Positions 10,046-21,766 are shown, numbered from the stretch's first letter. The stretch: DNA of 28,610 nt from Nemertoderma westbladi (GCA_032718475.1 JAUCBJ010000409.1:1-28610); one strand, 5' to 3'. A program made the numbers and translations. Notes: generated by a model not told the origin, from the sequence alone.

Positions 10046-10270
10046 TTACAATTCTGTAATGTTTTCATAATTTGTTTCAATGTCATCATCTGTTGATTCT
10101 ATCTTGGCATCAATTTGGGTTGAACATATTCGTTCTGGTGTTCTTGTTATGGTTTTTTTTTTCTGATGGTCAGTTATTTTCCCATTCCAAAGCTTCATTG
10201 TCAAAATTGTCCAGACCGCCAAGACCATCTTACCTGTTTTCATACGATCATAAATCCTTCTCCATAACAC
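10046..10270 (-). other. Antisense 74-codon frame inside array intron
   Basis: The minus strand of the intron is open for 74 codons in units 1, 4 and 6 (also 12999-13223 and 14960-15184). In the others the poly-A run shifts it. It includes IYDRMKTG at a strong minus-strand donor (ACAG|GTAAGA) and ends in an acidic Thr/Asp/Glu-rich tail. A second minus frame reads DNFDNEALEWENN then stop, a little like the putative tail at 2753-2792. I recognise no domain. It may be a fossil of a tail exon inserted in antisense. Confidence 0.2.
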
Positions 10271-10744
10271 ACCATGAATCTAGGATTAAAACAATATTGG
10301 TGTGTCCTAGTCATCTTTAAACTTACTCCTTTCTTGATATTATAGATGAATTTCAAACTCATCCTTGAATTATTTTGAATAGACTGGATCCCGTATTTAT
10401 ATATTCTTTCTTAATTCAAAAATATTTCAAGACATCTGATATATTAGAACTACGTAAGATTTAAGCAATGAATCACTTTAAGAAAATATGTTGCATATAT
10501 TTTACTTATCATAATGTATTAAACACTGCAAAAACTATGTGTCAGTAATATTTTATTAATCAGTCATTGAAGATCATGGATAGGCAAAGCAATTCGTAAA
10601 ATGGTCATGGTCAGTTTTTTCAGCAATGTTTTCCCACGTTACCCAGTAAAAATAAATGTACCATTGAGGTAATATAAAAAAAGTAATTTAATGTAACTAA
10701 AAACCAACCACAACTATAATTAATATATAATAACTATTTTATAG

Positions 10745-10858
10745 TGAATCCTTGCCATGGTATTGATTGTAATGGTAAAGGAACATGTAACAATGTGGGA
10801 GGTGGTGCTGTATGTGACTGCAGCGAAGGTTATGATTCTGTTGGGGGCACTTGTGTTG
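10745..10858 (+). CDS. EGF-like domain exon 2 of the array
   Basis: This carries the array consensus: NPCHGIDCNGKGTC, then NNVGGGAVCDC, then SEGYDSVGGTCV. Acceptor TTTTATAG, donor GTAAGT, phase 1-1. Units 3, 5, 6 and 8 encode the same protein. Confidence 0.95.
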
Positions 10859-11148
10859 GTAAGTAATATATTGTATGTAAACAGTAATATACTATAGCCT
10901 GTATATTTATTCTTTTTCATATTATTATATCTATTATATAGTTTTTATTGAGAAATATGTTACACAAATGTAAGTAAAGATAATGGTAGATTCTATATAA
11001 TTAATTTAAATTAAATTAACGAGTATATTTTACAATTCTGTATTGTTTTCATAATTTGTTTCAATGTCATCATCTGTTGATTCTATCTTGGCATCAATTT
11101 GGGTTGAACATATTCGTTCTGGTGTTCTTGTTATGGTTTTTTTTTCAG

Positions 11149-11303
11149 ATGGTCAGTTATTTTCCCATTCCAAAGCTTCATTGTCAATATTGTCCAGACC
11201 GCCAAGACCATCTTACCTGTTTTCATACGATCATAAATCCTTCTCCATAACACACCATGAATCTAGGATTAAAACAATATTGGTGTGTCCTAGTCATCTT
11301 TAA
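11149..11303 (+). CDS. Possible alternative 3'-terminal exon (units 2, 3, 6, 7)
   Basis: In unit 2 a run of nine or ten T followed by CAG makes a near-ideal acceptor (AG at 11147-11148). From there a phase-1-compatible frame is open for 51 codons to TAA at 11301-11303. It would follow the EGF exon directly (G|AT giving Asp) and end the protein with a Ser-rich peptide starting DGQLFSHSKASLS. Equivalent sites are at 12133-12287, 15080-15234 and 16064-16218. In units 1, 4, 5 and 8 the acceptor is CTG and would not work. No AATAAA was noted close by, and the peptide has no known domain, so this may be a cryptic site only. Confidence 0.22.
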
Positions 11304-11728
11304 ACTTAGTCCTTTCTTGATATTATAGATGAATTTCAAACTCATCTTTGAATTATTTTGAATAGACTGGATCCTGTATTTATATATTCTTTCTTAAGTC
11401 AAAAATATTTCAAGACATCTGATATATTAGAACTACGTAAGATTTAAGCAATGAATCACTTTAAGAAAATATGTTGCATATATTTTACTTATCATAATGT
11501 ATTAAACACAGCAAAAACTATGTGTCAGTACATATTTTATTAATCAGTCATTGAAGATCATGGATAGGCAAAGCAATTCGTAAAATGGTCATGGTCAGTT
11601 TTTTCAGCAATGTTTTCCAACATTACCCAGTAAAAATAAATGTACCATTGAGGTAATATAAAAAAAGTAATTTAATGTAACTAAAAACCAACCACAACTG
11701 TAATTAATATATAATAACTATTTTATAG

Positions 11729-11842
11729 TGAATCCTTGCCATGGTATTGATTGTAATGGTAAAGGAACATGTAACAATGTGGGAGGTGGTGCTGTATGTG
11801 ACTGCAGCGAAGGTTATGATTCTGTTGGGGGCACTTGTGTTG
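11729..11842 (+). CDS. EGF-like domain exon 3 of the array
   Basis: Encodes the array consensus EGF domain with canonical acceptor and donor, phase 1-1. All six cysteines and the O-fucose-type threonine are present. Confidence 0.95.
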
Positions 11843-12713
11843 GTAAGTAATATATTGTATGTAAACAGTAATATACTATAGCCTGTATATTTATTCTTTT
11901 TCATATTATTATATCTATTATATAGTTTTTATTGAGAAATATGTTACACAAATGTAAGTAAAGATAATGGTAGATTCTATATAATTAATTTAAATTAAAT
12001 TAACGAGTATATTTTACAATTCTGTATTGTTTTCATAATTTGTTTCAATGTCATCATCTGTTGATTCTATCTTGGCATCAATTTGGGTTGAACATATTCG
12101 TTCTGGTGTTCTTGTTATGGTTTTTTTTTCAGATGGTCAGTTATTTTCCCATTCCAAAGCTTCATTGTCAATATTGTCCAGACCGCCAAGACCATCGTAC
12201 CTGTTTTCATACGATCATAAATCCTTCTCCATAACACATTATGAATCTAGGATTAAAACAATATTGGTGTGTCCTAGTCATCTTTAAACTTAGTCCTTTC
12301 TAGATATTATAGATGAATTTCAAACTCATCTTTGAATTATTTTGAATAGACTGGATCCTGTATTTATATATTCTTTCTTAATTCAAAAATATTTCAAGAC
12401 ATCTAATATATTAGAACTACGTAAGATTTAAGCAATGAATCACTTTAAGAAAATATGTTGCATATATTTTACTTATCATAATGTATTAAACACTGCAAAA
12501 ACTATGTGTCAGTACATATTTTATTAATCAGTCATTGAAGATCATGGATAGGCGAAGCAATTCGTAAAATGGTCATGGTCAGTTTTTTCAGCAATGTTTT
12601 CCCACATTACCCAGTAAAAATAAATGTACCATTGAGGTAATATAAAAAAAAGTAATTTAATGTAACTAAAAACCAACCACAACTATAATTAATATATAAT
12701 AACTATTTTATAG

Positions 12714-12827
12714 TGAATCCTTGCCATGGTATTGATTGTAATGGTAAAGGAACATGTAACAATGTGGGAGGTGGTGCTGTATGTGACTGCAGCGAAGGTT
12801 ATGATTCTGTTGGAGGCACTTGTGTTG
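12714..12827 (+). CDS. EGF-like domain exon 4 of the array
   Basis: Encodes the consensus domain. The only coding change is silent (GGG to GGA in the Gly pair before the last cysteine). Phase 1-1. Confidence 0.95.
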
Positions 12828-13698
12828 GTAAGTAATATATTGTATGTAAACAGTAATATACTGTAGCCTGTATATATGTTCTTTTTCATACTATTATATC
12901 TATTATATAGTTTTTATTGACAAATATGTTACACAAATGTAAGTAAAGATAATGGTAGATTCTATATAATTAATTTAAATTAAATTAACGAGTATATTTT
13001 ACAATTCTGTATTGTTTTCATAATTTGTTTCAATGTCATCATCTGTTGATTCTATCTTGGCATCAATTTGGGTTGAACATATTCGTTCTGGTGTTCTTGT
13101 TATGGTTTTTTTTTTCTGATGGTCAGTTATTTTCCCATTCCAAAGCTTCATTGTCAATATTGTCCAGACCGCCAAGACCATCGTACCTGTTTTCATAAGA
13201 TCATAAATCCTTCTCCATAACACACCATGAATCTAGGATTAAAACAATATTGGTGTGTCCTAGTCATCTTTAAACTTACTCCTTTCTTGATATTATAGAT
13301 GAATTTCAAACTCATCCCTGAATTATTTTGAATAGACTGGATCCCGTATTTATATATTCTTTCTTAATTCAAAAATATTTCAAGACATCTGATATATTAG
13401 AACTACGTAAGATTTAAGCAATGAATCACTTTAAGAAAATATGTTGCATATATTTTACTTATCATAATGTATTAAACACTGCAAAAACTATGTGTCAGTA
13501 CATATTTTATTAATCAGTCATTGAAGATCATGGATAGGCGAAGCAATTCGTAAAATGGTCATGGTCAGTTTTTTCAGCAATGTTTTCCCACATTACCCAG
13601 TAAAAATAAATGTACCATTGAGGTAATATAAAAAAAGTAATTTAATGTAACTAAAAACCAACCACAACTATAATTAATATATAATAACTATTTTATAG

Positions 13699-13812
13699 TG
13701 AATCCTTGCCATGGTATTGATTGTAATGGTAAAGGAACATGTAACAATGTGGGAGGTGGTGCTGTATGTGACTGCAGCGAAGGTTATGATTCTGTTGGGG
13801 GCACTTGTGTTG
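13699..13812 (+). CDS. EGF-like domain exon 5 of the array
   Basis: Consensus EGF domain, phase 1-1. The intron that follows carries the same 9-bp deletion as unit 1, marking the start of the second four-unit block. Confidence 0.95.
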
Positions 13813-14674
13813 GTAAGTAATATATTGTATGTAAACTGCAATATACTGTAGCCTGTATATCTGTTCTTTTTCATACTATTATATAGTTTTTATTGAGAAA
13901 TATGTTACACAAAGGTAAGTAAAGATAATGGTAGATTCTATATAATTAATTTAAATTAAATTAACGAGTATATTTTACAATTCTGTATTGTTTTCATAAT
14001 TTGTTTCAATGTCATCATCTGTTGATTCTATCTTGGCATCAATTTGGGTTGAACATATTCGTTCTGGTGTTCTTGTTATGGTTTTTTTTTTCTGATGGTC
14101 AGTTATTTTCCCATTCTAAAGCTTCATTGTCAATATTGTCCAGACCGCCAAGACCATCTTACCTGTTTTCATACAATCAAAAATCCTTCTCCATAACACA
14201 CCATGAATCTAGGATTAAAACAATATTGGTGTGTTCTAGTCATCTTTAAACTTACTCCTTTCTTGATATTATAGATGAATTTCAAACTCATCCTTGAATT
14301 ATTTTGAATAGACTGGATCCCGTATTTATATATTCTTTCTTAATTCAAAAATATTTCAAGACATCTGATATATTAGAACTACGTAAGATTTAAGCAATGA
14401 ATCACTTTAAGAAAATATGTTGCATATATTTTACTTATCATAATGTATTAAACACTGCAAAAACTATGTGTCAGTACATATTTTATTAATCAGTTATTGA
14501 AGATCATGGATAGGCAAAGCAATTCGTAAAATGGTCATGGTCAGTTTTTTCAGCAATGTTTTCCCACATTATCCAGTAAAAATAAATGTACCATTGAGGT
14601 AATATAAAAAAAGTAATTTAATGTAACTAAAAACCAACCACAACTATAATTAATATATAATAACTATTTTATAG

Positions 14675-14788
14675 TGAATCCTTGCCATGGTATTGATTGT
14701 AATGGTAAAGGAACATGTAACAATGTGGGAGGTGGTGCTGTATGTGACTGCAGCGAAGGTTATGATTCTGTTGGGGGCACTTGTGTTG
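14675..14788 (+). CDS. EGF-like domain exon 6 of the array
   Basis: Consensus EGF domain, phase 1-1. The flanking intron shares private variants with unit 2. Confidence 0.95.
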
Positions 14789-15659
14789 GTAAGTAATATA
14801 TTGTATGTAAACAGTAATATACTATAGCCTGTATATTTGTTCTTTTTCATACTATTATATCTATTATATAGTTTTTATTGACAAATATGTTACACAAATG
14901 TAAGTAAAGATAATGGTAGATTCTACATAATTAATTTAAATTAAATTAACAAGTATATTTTACAATTCTGTATTGTTTTCATAATTTGTTTCAATGTCAT
15001 CATCTGTTGATTCTATCTTGGCATCAATTTGGGTTGAACATATTCGTTCTGGTGTTCTTGTTATGGTTTTTTTTTTCAGATGGTCAGTTATTTTCCCATT
15101 CCAAAGCTTCATTGTCAATATTGTCCAGACCGCCAAGACCATCTTACCTGTTTTCATACGATCATAAATCCTTCTCCATAACACACCATGAATCTAGGAT
15201 TAAAACAATATTGGTGTGTCCTAGTCATCTTTAAACTTACTCCTTTCTTGATATTATAGATGAATTTCAAACTCATCTTTGAATTATTTGGAATAGACTG
15301 GATCCTGTATTTATATATTCTTTCTTAATTCAAAAATATTTCAAGACAACTGATATATTAGAACTACGTAAGATTTAAGCAATGAATCACTTTAAGAAAA
15401 TATGTTGCATATATTTTACTTATCATAATGTATTAAACACTGCAAAAACTATGTGTCAGTACATATTTTATTAATCAGTCATTGAAGATCATGGATAGGC
15501 AAAGCAATTCGTAAAATGGTCATGGTCAGTTTTTTCAGCAATGTTTTCCAACATTACCCAGTAAAAATAAATGTACCATTGAGGTAATATAAAAAAAGTA
15601 ATTTAATGTAACTAAAAACCAACCACAACTATAATTAATATATAATAACTATTTTATAG

Positions 15660-15773
15660 TGAATCCTTGCCATGGTATTGATTGTAATGGTAAAGGAACA
15701 TGTAACACTGTGGGAGGTGGTGCTGTATGTGACTGCAGCGAAGGTTATGATTCTGTTGGGGGCACTTGTGTTG
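15660..15773 (+). CDS. EGF-like domain exon 7 of the array
   Basis: EGF domain with one replacement, Asn to Thr two residues after the third cysteine (CNTV instead of CNNV). Phase 1-1. The flanking intron shares private variants with unit 3. Confidence 0.95.
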
Positions 15774-16643
15774 GTAAGTAATATATTGTATGTAAACTCA
15801 AATATACTGTAGCCTGTATATTTGTTCTTTTTCATACTATTATATCTATTATATAGTTTTTATTGACAAATATGTTATACAAATGTAAGTAAAGATAATG
15901 GTAGATTCTATATAATTAATTTAAATTAAATTAATGAGTATATTTTACAATTCTGTATTGTTTTCATAATTTGTTTCAATGTCATCATCTGTTGATTCTA
16001 TCTTGGCATCAATTTGGGTTGAACATATTCGTTCTGGTGTTCTTGTTATGGTTTTTTTTTCAGATGGTCAGTTATTTTCCCATTCCAAAGCTTCATTGTC
16101 AATATTGTCCAGACCGCCAAGACCATCTTACCTGTTTTCATACGATCATAAATCCTTCTCCATAACACATTATGAATCTAGGATTAAAACAATATTGGTG
16201 TGTCCTAGTCATCTTTAAACTTACTCCTTTCTTGATATTATAGATGAATTTCAAACTCATCCTTGAATTATTTTGAATAGACTGGATCCTGTATTTATAT
16301 ATTCTTTCTTAATTCAAAAATATTTCAAGACATCTGATATATTAGAACTACGTAAGATTTAAGCAATGAATCACTTTAAGAAAATATGTTGCATATATTT
16401 TACTTATCATAATGTATTAAACACTGCAAAAACTATGTGTCAGTACATATTTTATTAATCAGTCATTGAAGATCATGGATAGGCAAAGCAATTCGTAAAA
16501 TGGTCATGGTCAGTTTTTTCAGCAATGTTTTCCCACATTACCCAGTAAAAATAAATGTACCATTGAGGTAATATAAAAAAAGTAATTTAATGTAACTAAA
16601 AACCAACCACAACTATAAATAATATATAATAACTATTTTATAG

Positions 16644-16757
16644 TGAATCCTTGCCATGGTATTGATTGTAATGGTAAAGGAACATGTAACAATGTGGGAG
16701 GTGGTGCTGTATGTGACTGCAGCGAAGGTTATGATTCTGTTGGGGGCACTTGTGTTG
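16644..16757 (+). CDS. EGF-like domain exon 8 of the array
   Basis: Consensus EGF domain, phase 1-1. The flanking intron shares CATCCCTGAA with unit 4. Confidence 0.95.
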
Positions 16758-17629
16758 GTAAGTAATATATTGTATGTAAACAGTAATATACTGTAGCCTG
16801 TATATTTGTTCTTTTTCATACTATTATATCTATTATATAGTTTTTATTTACAAATATGTTACACAAATGTAAGTAAAGATAATGGTAGATTCTATATAAT
16901 TAATTTAAATTAAATTAACGAGTATATTTTACAATTCTGTATTGTTTTCATAATTTGTTTCAATGTCATCACCTGTTGATTCTATCTTGGCATCAATTTG
17001 GGTTGAACATATTCGTTCTGGTGTTCTTGTTATGGTTTTTTTTTTTCTGATGGTCAGTTATTTTCCCATTCCAAAGCTTCATTGTCAATATTGTCCAGAC
17101 CGCCAAGACCATCTTACCTGTTTTCATACGATCATAAATCCTTCTCCATAACACACCATGAATCTAGGATTAAAACAATATTGGTGTGTCCTAGTCATCT
17201 TTAAACTTACTCCTTTCTTGATATTATAGATGAATTTCAAACTCATCCCTGAATTATTTTGAATAGACTGGATCCCGTATTTATATATTCTTTCTTAATT
17301 CAAAAATATTTCAAGACATCTGATATATTAGATCTACGTAAGATTTAAGCAATGAATCACTTTAAGAAAATATGTTGCATATATTTTACTTATCATAATG
17401 TATTAAACACTACAAAAACTATGTGTCAGTACATATTTTATTAATCAGTCATTGAAGATCATGGATAGGCAAAGCAATTCGTAAAATGGTCATGGTCAGT
17501 TTTTTCAGCAATGTTTTCCCACATTACCCAGTAAAAATAAATGTACCATTGAGGTAATATAAAAAAAGTAATTTAATGTAACTAAAAACCAACCACAACT
17601 ATAATTAATATATAATAACTATTTTATAG

Positions 17630-17743
17630 TAAATCCTTGCCATGGTATTGATTGTAATGGTAAAGGAACATGTAACAATGTGGGAGGTGGTGCTGTATGT
17701 GACTGCAGCGATGGTTATGATTCTGTTGGTGGCACTTGTGTTG
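17630..17743 (+). CDS. EGF-like domain exon 9, last of the array
   Basis: EGF domain with Asp for Glu after the fifth cysteine, a silent GGT in the Gly pair, and a first codon completed as GTA rather than GTG (still Val). The intron after it diverges from the other units within about 20 bp but keeps unit-1/5-type features (no CTATTATAT, ACACAAAGG). It then ends at about 17850, where the array meets the second copy of the WxxW segment. Confidence 0.94.
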
Positions 17744-18073
17744 GTAAGTAATAATACTGTCTTGTAGCCTGTATGTATATATTGTATATTTGTTCTTTTT
17801 CATATTATATGTAGTTTTTATTTACAAATTTGTTACACAAAGGCAAGTATTAAATTGCCTAGGTAATCGTTTTTATATTCAGTAGGTAATAATAATGCGA
17901 ACAATATTCGATGATATAATTGTTATATGTAGTAGTATAGTGTTTTGGTTTATGATTTACTGTTTTTAAATTATTTTACATTATGTACTGTGCAAATATA
18001 ATTAGTGGCAGCGGTTTTCTAAGTAGTAGTTTGTATCACTAATGTAGTAAGTTCATTTATTTATTTGTGCTAT

Positions 18074-18080
18074 TTACTAT
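18074..18080 (+). repeat. LINE target-site duplication, left
   Basis: TTACTAT, repeated at 21767-21773 and present once in copy A (TTTACTATATACTCTC near 6285). Confidence 0.85.
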
Positions 18081-18169
18081 CATTTTGGAGAAACCTCCCC
18101 ACACAGCCACATATGCTGCTGTACTGCTGTACTGTTTAAACTCTGAAATATTGCTGTATTGTCGGAATT

Positions 18170-19236
18170 TTGAATTTTGTTATTTTATTACATTGGTATA
18201 TTGTCGGTTCCCAGTTTATTGGGATGTCAACCCCGCTCCTTGTAGAAAATGGAGTGTTGTGTTTCTCCTTCCTACGTCTTCAACGAGGGACTCCGTACAA
18301 TGAACTTCTAGAAACCATGCTATGCTATACTGGGTTCTCAACGGCTCACTTCGAGGAGGGTCGATCTCAGCTCCTGGAGCTCATTCCTGACTGTCGAGAC
18401 ATCAGAAAGAAATTTGGACAGAAACATACTGGAGACGGAAAGCGCCGCCGGTTTATTGGCGACATATTGGATTTTTTTGAATCCGCTGAATTCCATGCCC
18501 TGGATCCAAAACCTCGATTCGTTGTGGAAGATTTCTCAGTCCTCCCTCCGGTATCGACTTCGGGTTCAATTATTTCAACGCTAATGAAGGATATGGATAC
18601 ATTGAAGGCGAAAGTGGCAGTACTCGAGTCTGCAACACCTACGCCCCAAGGTCTCTACTGAATACGTCGGAAATAGGCGATCGCGTTCAGGTTAACGTTC
18701 AACAACCTCCCAGACCCAAACTGGGGGTGAGCTGGGCATCGGTAGCACATTCCAATACCCCCGTTGATGAAGATGGGATGACACTAGTAGGACCTCGTGG
18801 TAGGCCTGCGCGAATAACTCGCTCCAGCAATGACCGGGGCCAGGGCCCGGTCGTCAGGACTGTTAATCGACCAACGCGGCATCCTCAGGTTCGTGGTACT
18901 GGTAATGGACTCTCCCTTCGAGTTGTGGCTCCAAAGGCAAAGGTGTTCAGTTCATATCTCGACTCGAGGTCGATGTAACTGCATTGGTGTTGCTGGATTA
19001 TATTAAGGAAACATTCAAATTCGACGTTGAGTGCAAAGAGTTCAAGTTCAAATATGAGACAAATTACCTCTTTTGTGGTTTCCGGAACACGTGATCAAAT
19101 GGATACCCTGAAATCGGAATCCTCCGCCGATCTGTGGCCAAGCGACTCTGTCGTCCATGAATGGTTCGACAGATCACATCAGCAAAGCGATCAGTCTCCC
19201 TCCACGCATCCAGTCGATAATAATAGTCTACAATAA
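18170..19236 (+). pseudogene. LINE ORF1, frameshifted
   Basis: A first piece (18170-18661) encodes a basic, helix-rich segment (GDGKRRRFIGDILDFFESAE) ending in a short heptad-like stretch (MKDMDTLKAKVAVLES). A second piece from 18727 starts SWASVAHS, a common LINE ORF1 phrase. Coding then moves frame near 18963 (VDVTALVLLDYIKETFKFDV) and back near 19060 (SFVVSGTRDQMDTLKS, then ADLWPSDSVVHEWF). The order resembles ORF1 proteins whose C-terminal RNA-binding domain ends in a WP...V..F motif. At least one stop and two frameshifts make it non-functional. Confidence 0.7.
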
Positions 19237-19242
19237 CTGATA

Positions 19243-19971
19243 ATGAGAATAGGATCATACAATGCAAACTCTGTACGAACCAGTAGTAGTCGTCTAGTTT
19301 TAGATAAACTCTGTGAATCATGTGACATTGTTTTTATCCAGGAACATTTACTTCCTAAACAGGACATTCCTTACCTGGGAAAGATAAATAATGAATTTGA
19401 ACATTATGGAACATCGCCTGTAGATCTCGCTAATGGGTCCCTTGTTGGTCGTCCATACAGCGGATTAGGAGTGATTTGGAAACGTACTTTCGCGAGTGCA
19501 ATTGAAGTCGTAGATTCCTCGGATCCACGATTTCTGGCAATAAAAGTTTCGCAGAAGGGCGGTAATGACATTGTCTTAGTTAATGTATACCTGCCTTATG
19601 AGTGCAAGGACAACCAGGATGAATATTTGGAATGTCTCGGAAAGATTCAGGCCCTTATCGAAGCTATCCCTGTAAACCATGTAGGGTTTATTGGCGACTT
19701 TAATGCTGATCCTCGACGACAATTTTATGTCGACTTACTGGCAACTTGCATGGAAACTGGATTGAGAATTATCGACGTGGAATGGCTGCCGCCGTCAACG
19801 TTCACATACGTCAGTGCATCCTACAACTCGACATCCTGGCTTGACCACTTCATATGTAGTGGTACAATGGAATCAATTGTTATGAATATCAGTGTAGATT
19901 ATGACGTATCAACGCTTGATCACATGCCGCTAATAATCGATCTCGACATGGAAGTTGTTTTACCCAAATGA
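19243..19971 (+). CDS. LINE apurinic-type endonuclease domain
   Basis: The 242-codon frame covers a complete endonuclease/exonuclease/phosphatase fold domain that nicks target DNA for target-primed reverse transcription. Catalytic positions are all visible: Asn7 (SYNANSV), Glu34 (FIQEHLL), Tyr116 (VNVYLP), Asp152 and Asn154 (GDFNADP), Asp201 (SWLDHF), and Asp226-His227 (LDHMPL). It stops at 19971 only because the frame shifts by one base into the next reading frame, where the polymerase linker continues from about 19960. The endonuclease itself shows no damage. Confidence 0.9.
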   Translation: MRIGSYNANSVRTSSSRLVLDKLCESCDIVFIQEHLLPKQDIPYLGKINNEFEHYGTSPVDLANGSLVGRPYSGLGVIWKRTFASAIEVVDSSDPRFLAIKVSQKGGNDIVLVNVYLPYECKDNQDEYLECLGKIQALIEAIPVNHVGFIGDFNADPRRQFYVDLLATCMETGLRIIDVEWLPPSTFTYVSASYNSTSWLDHFICSGTMESIVMNISVDYDVSTLDHMPLIIDLDMEVVLPK

Positions 19972-21540
19972 GGAGTCCTCTCCGCATGGCCAACAGGCTC
20001 CCGGGTTCAGTAAACCGGCCTGGGATCGGGCTTCAGACCAGGACAAAGTCAATTACCGACAGGCAACGGCATGTCATCTTAAATCGATAAATTTACCTTG
20101 GGAGGCGTTACAGTGCCGTAACCCGCAGTGTTCGGGTCATCGATCAGACCTTGAACAGTTATACGACAATATTACATCGGCACTGAATTTGGCCGCCGAT
20201 GAAACGATTCCCCATTCTGGAGCTCCGACCATTTCGAAACATGGAATTCCGGGTTGGAATGACGAGGTCAGTGAACTCCACAGGGAGGCTCGCGAACAAT
20301 TTCTTCTATGGCGGGAGGCCAATAGTCCGCGGTCTGGTCAGGTGCATCGATTAATGGTGCTGTCTAGATCGCGGTTTAAACTGGCCTTGCGGCGCTGTAA
20401 AAAGCAACAGGATACAATTCGCAACGATAAACTAGCGTCCTCTTTGATGACCGATTCTAGTTACACGTTCTGGAAAAATATAAAACGCGATGTACAGTAT
20501 AAAACCCCATGTGCCGCTAAAGTAGGGGGTGCATGTGGAGATTATAATATTGCCAACATGTGGAAGGATCATTTTTCTGATATTTTTAACTCAAACCACT
20601 CCAGTGCAGATATTTCTCATATTTTTAACTTTTTTACGGATCTTGAATTTAATAATGAAATGATTTTTAATGTAAGTGAATTACTCAGTGCAATGAATAA
20701 TCTAAAGGAACATAAAGCATGTGGCAAAGATGGTATCTTTGCAGAACACATAATTTTATCGAACCAATATTTACATGGCCTACTATCGCGTTGAGTATTG
20801 ACCTCACCAATACTGAGGTAGGATGTTCCTTTGACGGTACTTGTGTCAATCACCTTTACTATGCTGACGATCTGGTTTTAATTACAACGACTCCTACTTC
20901 CTTACAGCTTCTGTTAGCTATCTGTATGAAATTTGCACACATCAACTTCATTAGCTTTAATCCTAAAAAGTCGAAGTGTCTTATTATACGCAGCAAAACT
21001 CGCAGTGGCTTTGGGGAAGGCAGAATTTTCATATTAGATGGTAAGGTCTTAGAAGTAGTTCAAAAGTTTAAGTACCTTGGACATATAATAACAAGTGACT
21101 TTTGTGATGACGAGGACATCAAGGCCCAGACAAGGAAGTTTTATTCGCGTCCAAACCAATTAATTCGTAAGTTCAGTGGGTGCTCCGATAATGTAAAAAT
21201 ATAACTCTTTTCTAGTTATTGTTCATCTGTTTATTGTAATGCTCTCTGGGCTGACGGTTACTACACACGTAACGTGTTTAATAAACTTTGTATAGCACTA
21301 AATAAATCAGTTAGGAAGTTATTTGGTTTTAAATTGTATGAGAGTATTACAGACACTCGGTGCCAGTTATATGTTAATGTCACTTAGGATTAATTCAATT
21401 AATCATATTCATCGCTTTGCCTTACATAGTCTGTTTTTTAGAGTCAGGAATTCTAATAACTCAATTTTGTCACTTGTACATTCTGTTTGCGTGCCTCAGT
21501 CAATGCTTTTTAAAACGTATAACCGCCTCCATCTGTAATT
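19955..21540 (+). pseudogene. LINE linker and reverse transcriptase, deleted and broken
   Basis: After the frameshift, 19955-20794 reads through the endonuclease-RT linker (GIPGWNDEVSELHREAREQF, later YTFWKNIKRDV) into the first RT block (KACGKDGIFAEHI). It then jumps to the YADD region (NHLYYADDLVLI, at about 20848-20883) in another frame. About 150 residues of RT core are missing at about 20795, an internal deletion. C-terminal sequence continues (KFKYLGHIITSDF) with an in-frame TAA at 21202-21204 and a frameshift near 21340 before a final stop at about 21538. Confidence 0.88.
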
Positions 21541-21766
21541 AGTTATTTATTTATTTATTTTTAAACAAATTGACGTATTTTGTTGGATAATATATTTCAC
21601 GTTTTTATTAACAAGTCTATGTGAATTGATGATGATAATATTGTGATTTTATTGACTCTATATATTTTTAAGTAAGCAGTATCAGGTACAACAATATCAT
21701 TTTTTTACTAAATGTGCTATAATTATGTAGGCTATGTCATTTATGATGAATATAAAACGATTATTA

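Larger units (their letters stand above)
9770..17743 (+). repeat. Tandem array of ~985-bp EGF-exon units, four-unit HOR
   Basis: Exon starts are 9770, 10745, 11729, 12714, 13699, 14675, 15660, 16644 and 17630, so unit lengths are 975, 984, 985, 985, 976, 985, 984 and 986. Units look about 97-99% identical, introns included. Shared variants pair unit n with unit n+4: a 9-bp deletion (CTATTATAT) in 1 and 5; TTTTCCAACATT in 2 and 6; ACACATTATG in 3 and 7; CATCCCTGAA in 4 and 8; and CTG, CAG, CAG, CTG at the intronic poly-T tract, repeated twice. Each unit adds one complete EGF domain of 38 residues. The higher-order period is about 3930 bp. Confidence 0.95.
18081..21766 (+). mobile_element. APE-type non-LTR retrotransposon (LINE), decayed
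   Basis: The element lies between direct repeats TTACTAT at 18074-18080 and 21767-21773. The empty site is intact in copy A near 6286. It has a short 5' leader beginning CATTTTGGAG, an ORF1, an endonuclease, a partial reverse transcriptase and an (ATT)n-like 3' end. It is about 3.7 kb long, with several frameshifts, stops and a large internal RT deletion, so it is not autonomous. It sits in the intron between EGF exon 9 and WxxW domain B in the gene's own orientation. The clade cannot be settled by eye. Confidence 0.93.

Noticed and set aside
10072-10320. 82-codon plus-strand frames starting MFQCHHLL in the array introns
   Set aside because: They repeat only because the intron repeats, their length changes with the T-run, and the ATG part lies upstream of the acceptor position. 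Only the part after CAG was kept as a possible alternative exon.
9770-17743. CRISPR-like or satellite array
   Set aside because: The repeats are about 985 bp, contain a spliced EGF exon, and have no short repeat-spacer structure. This is gene-internal tandem duplication.
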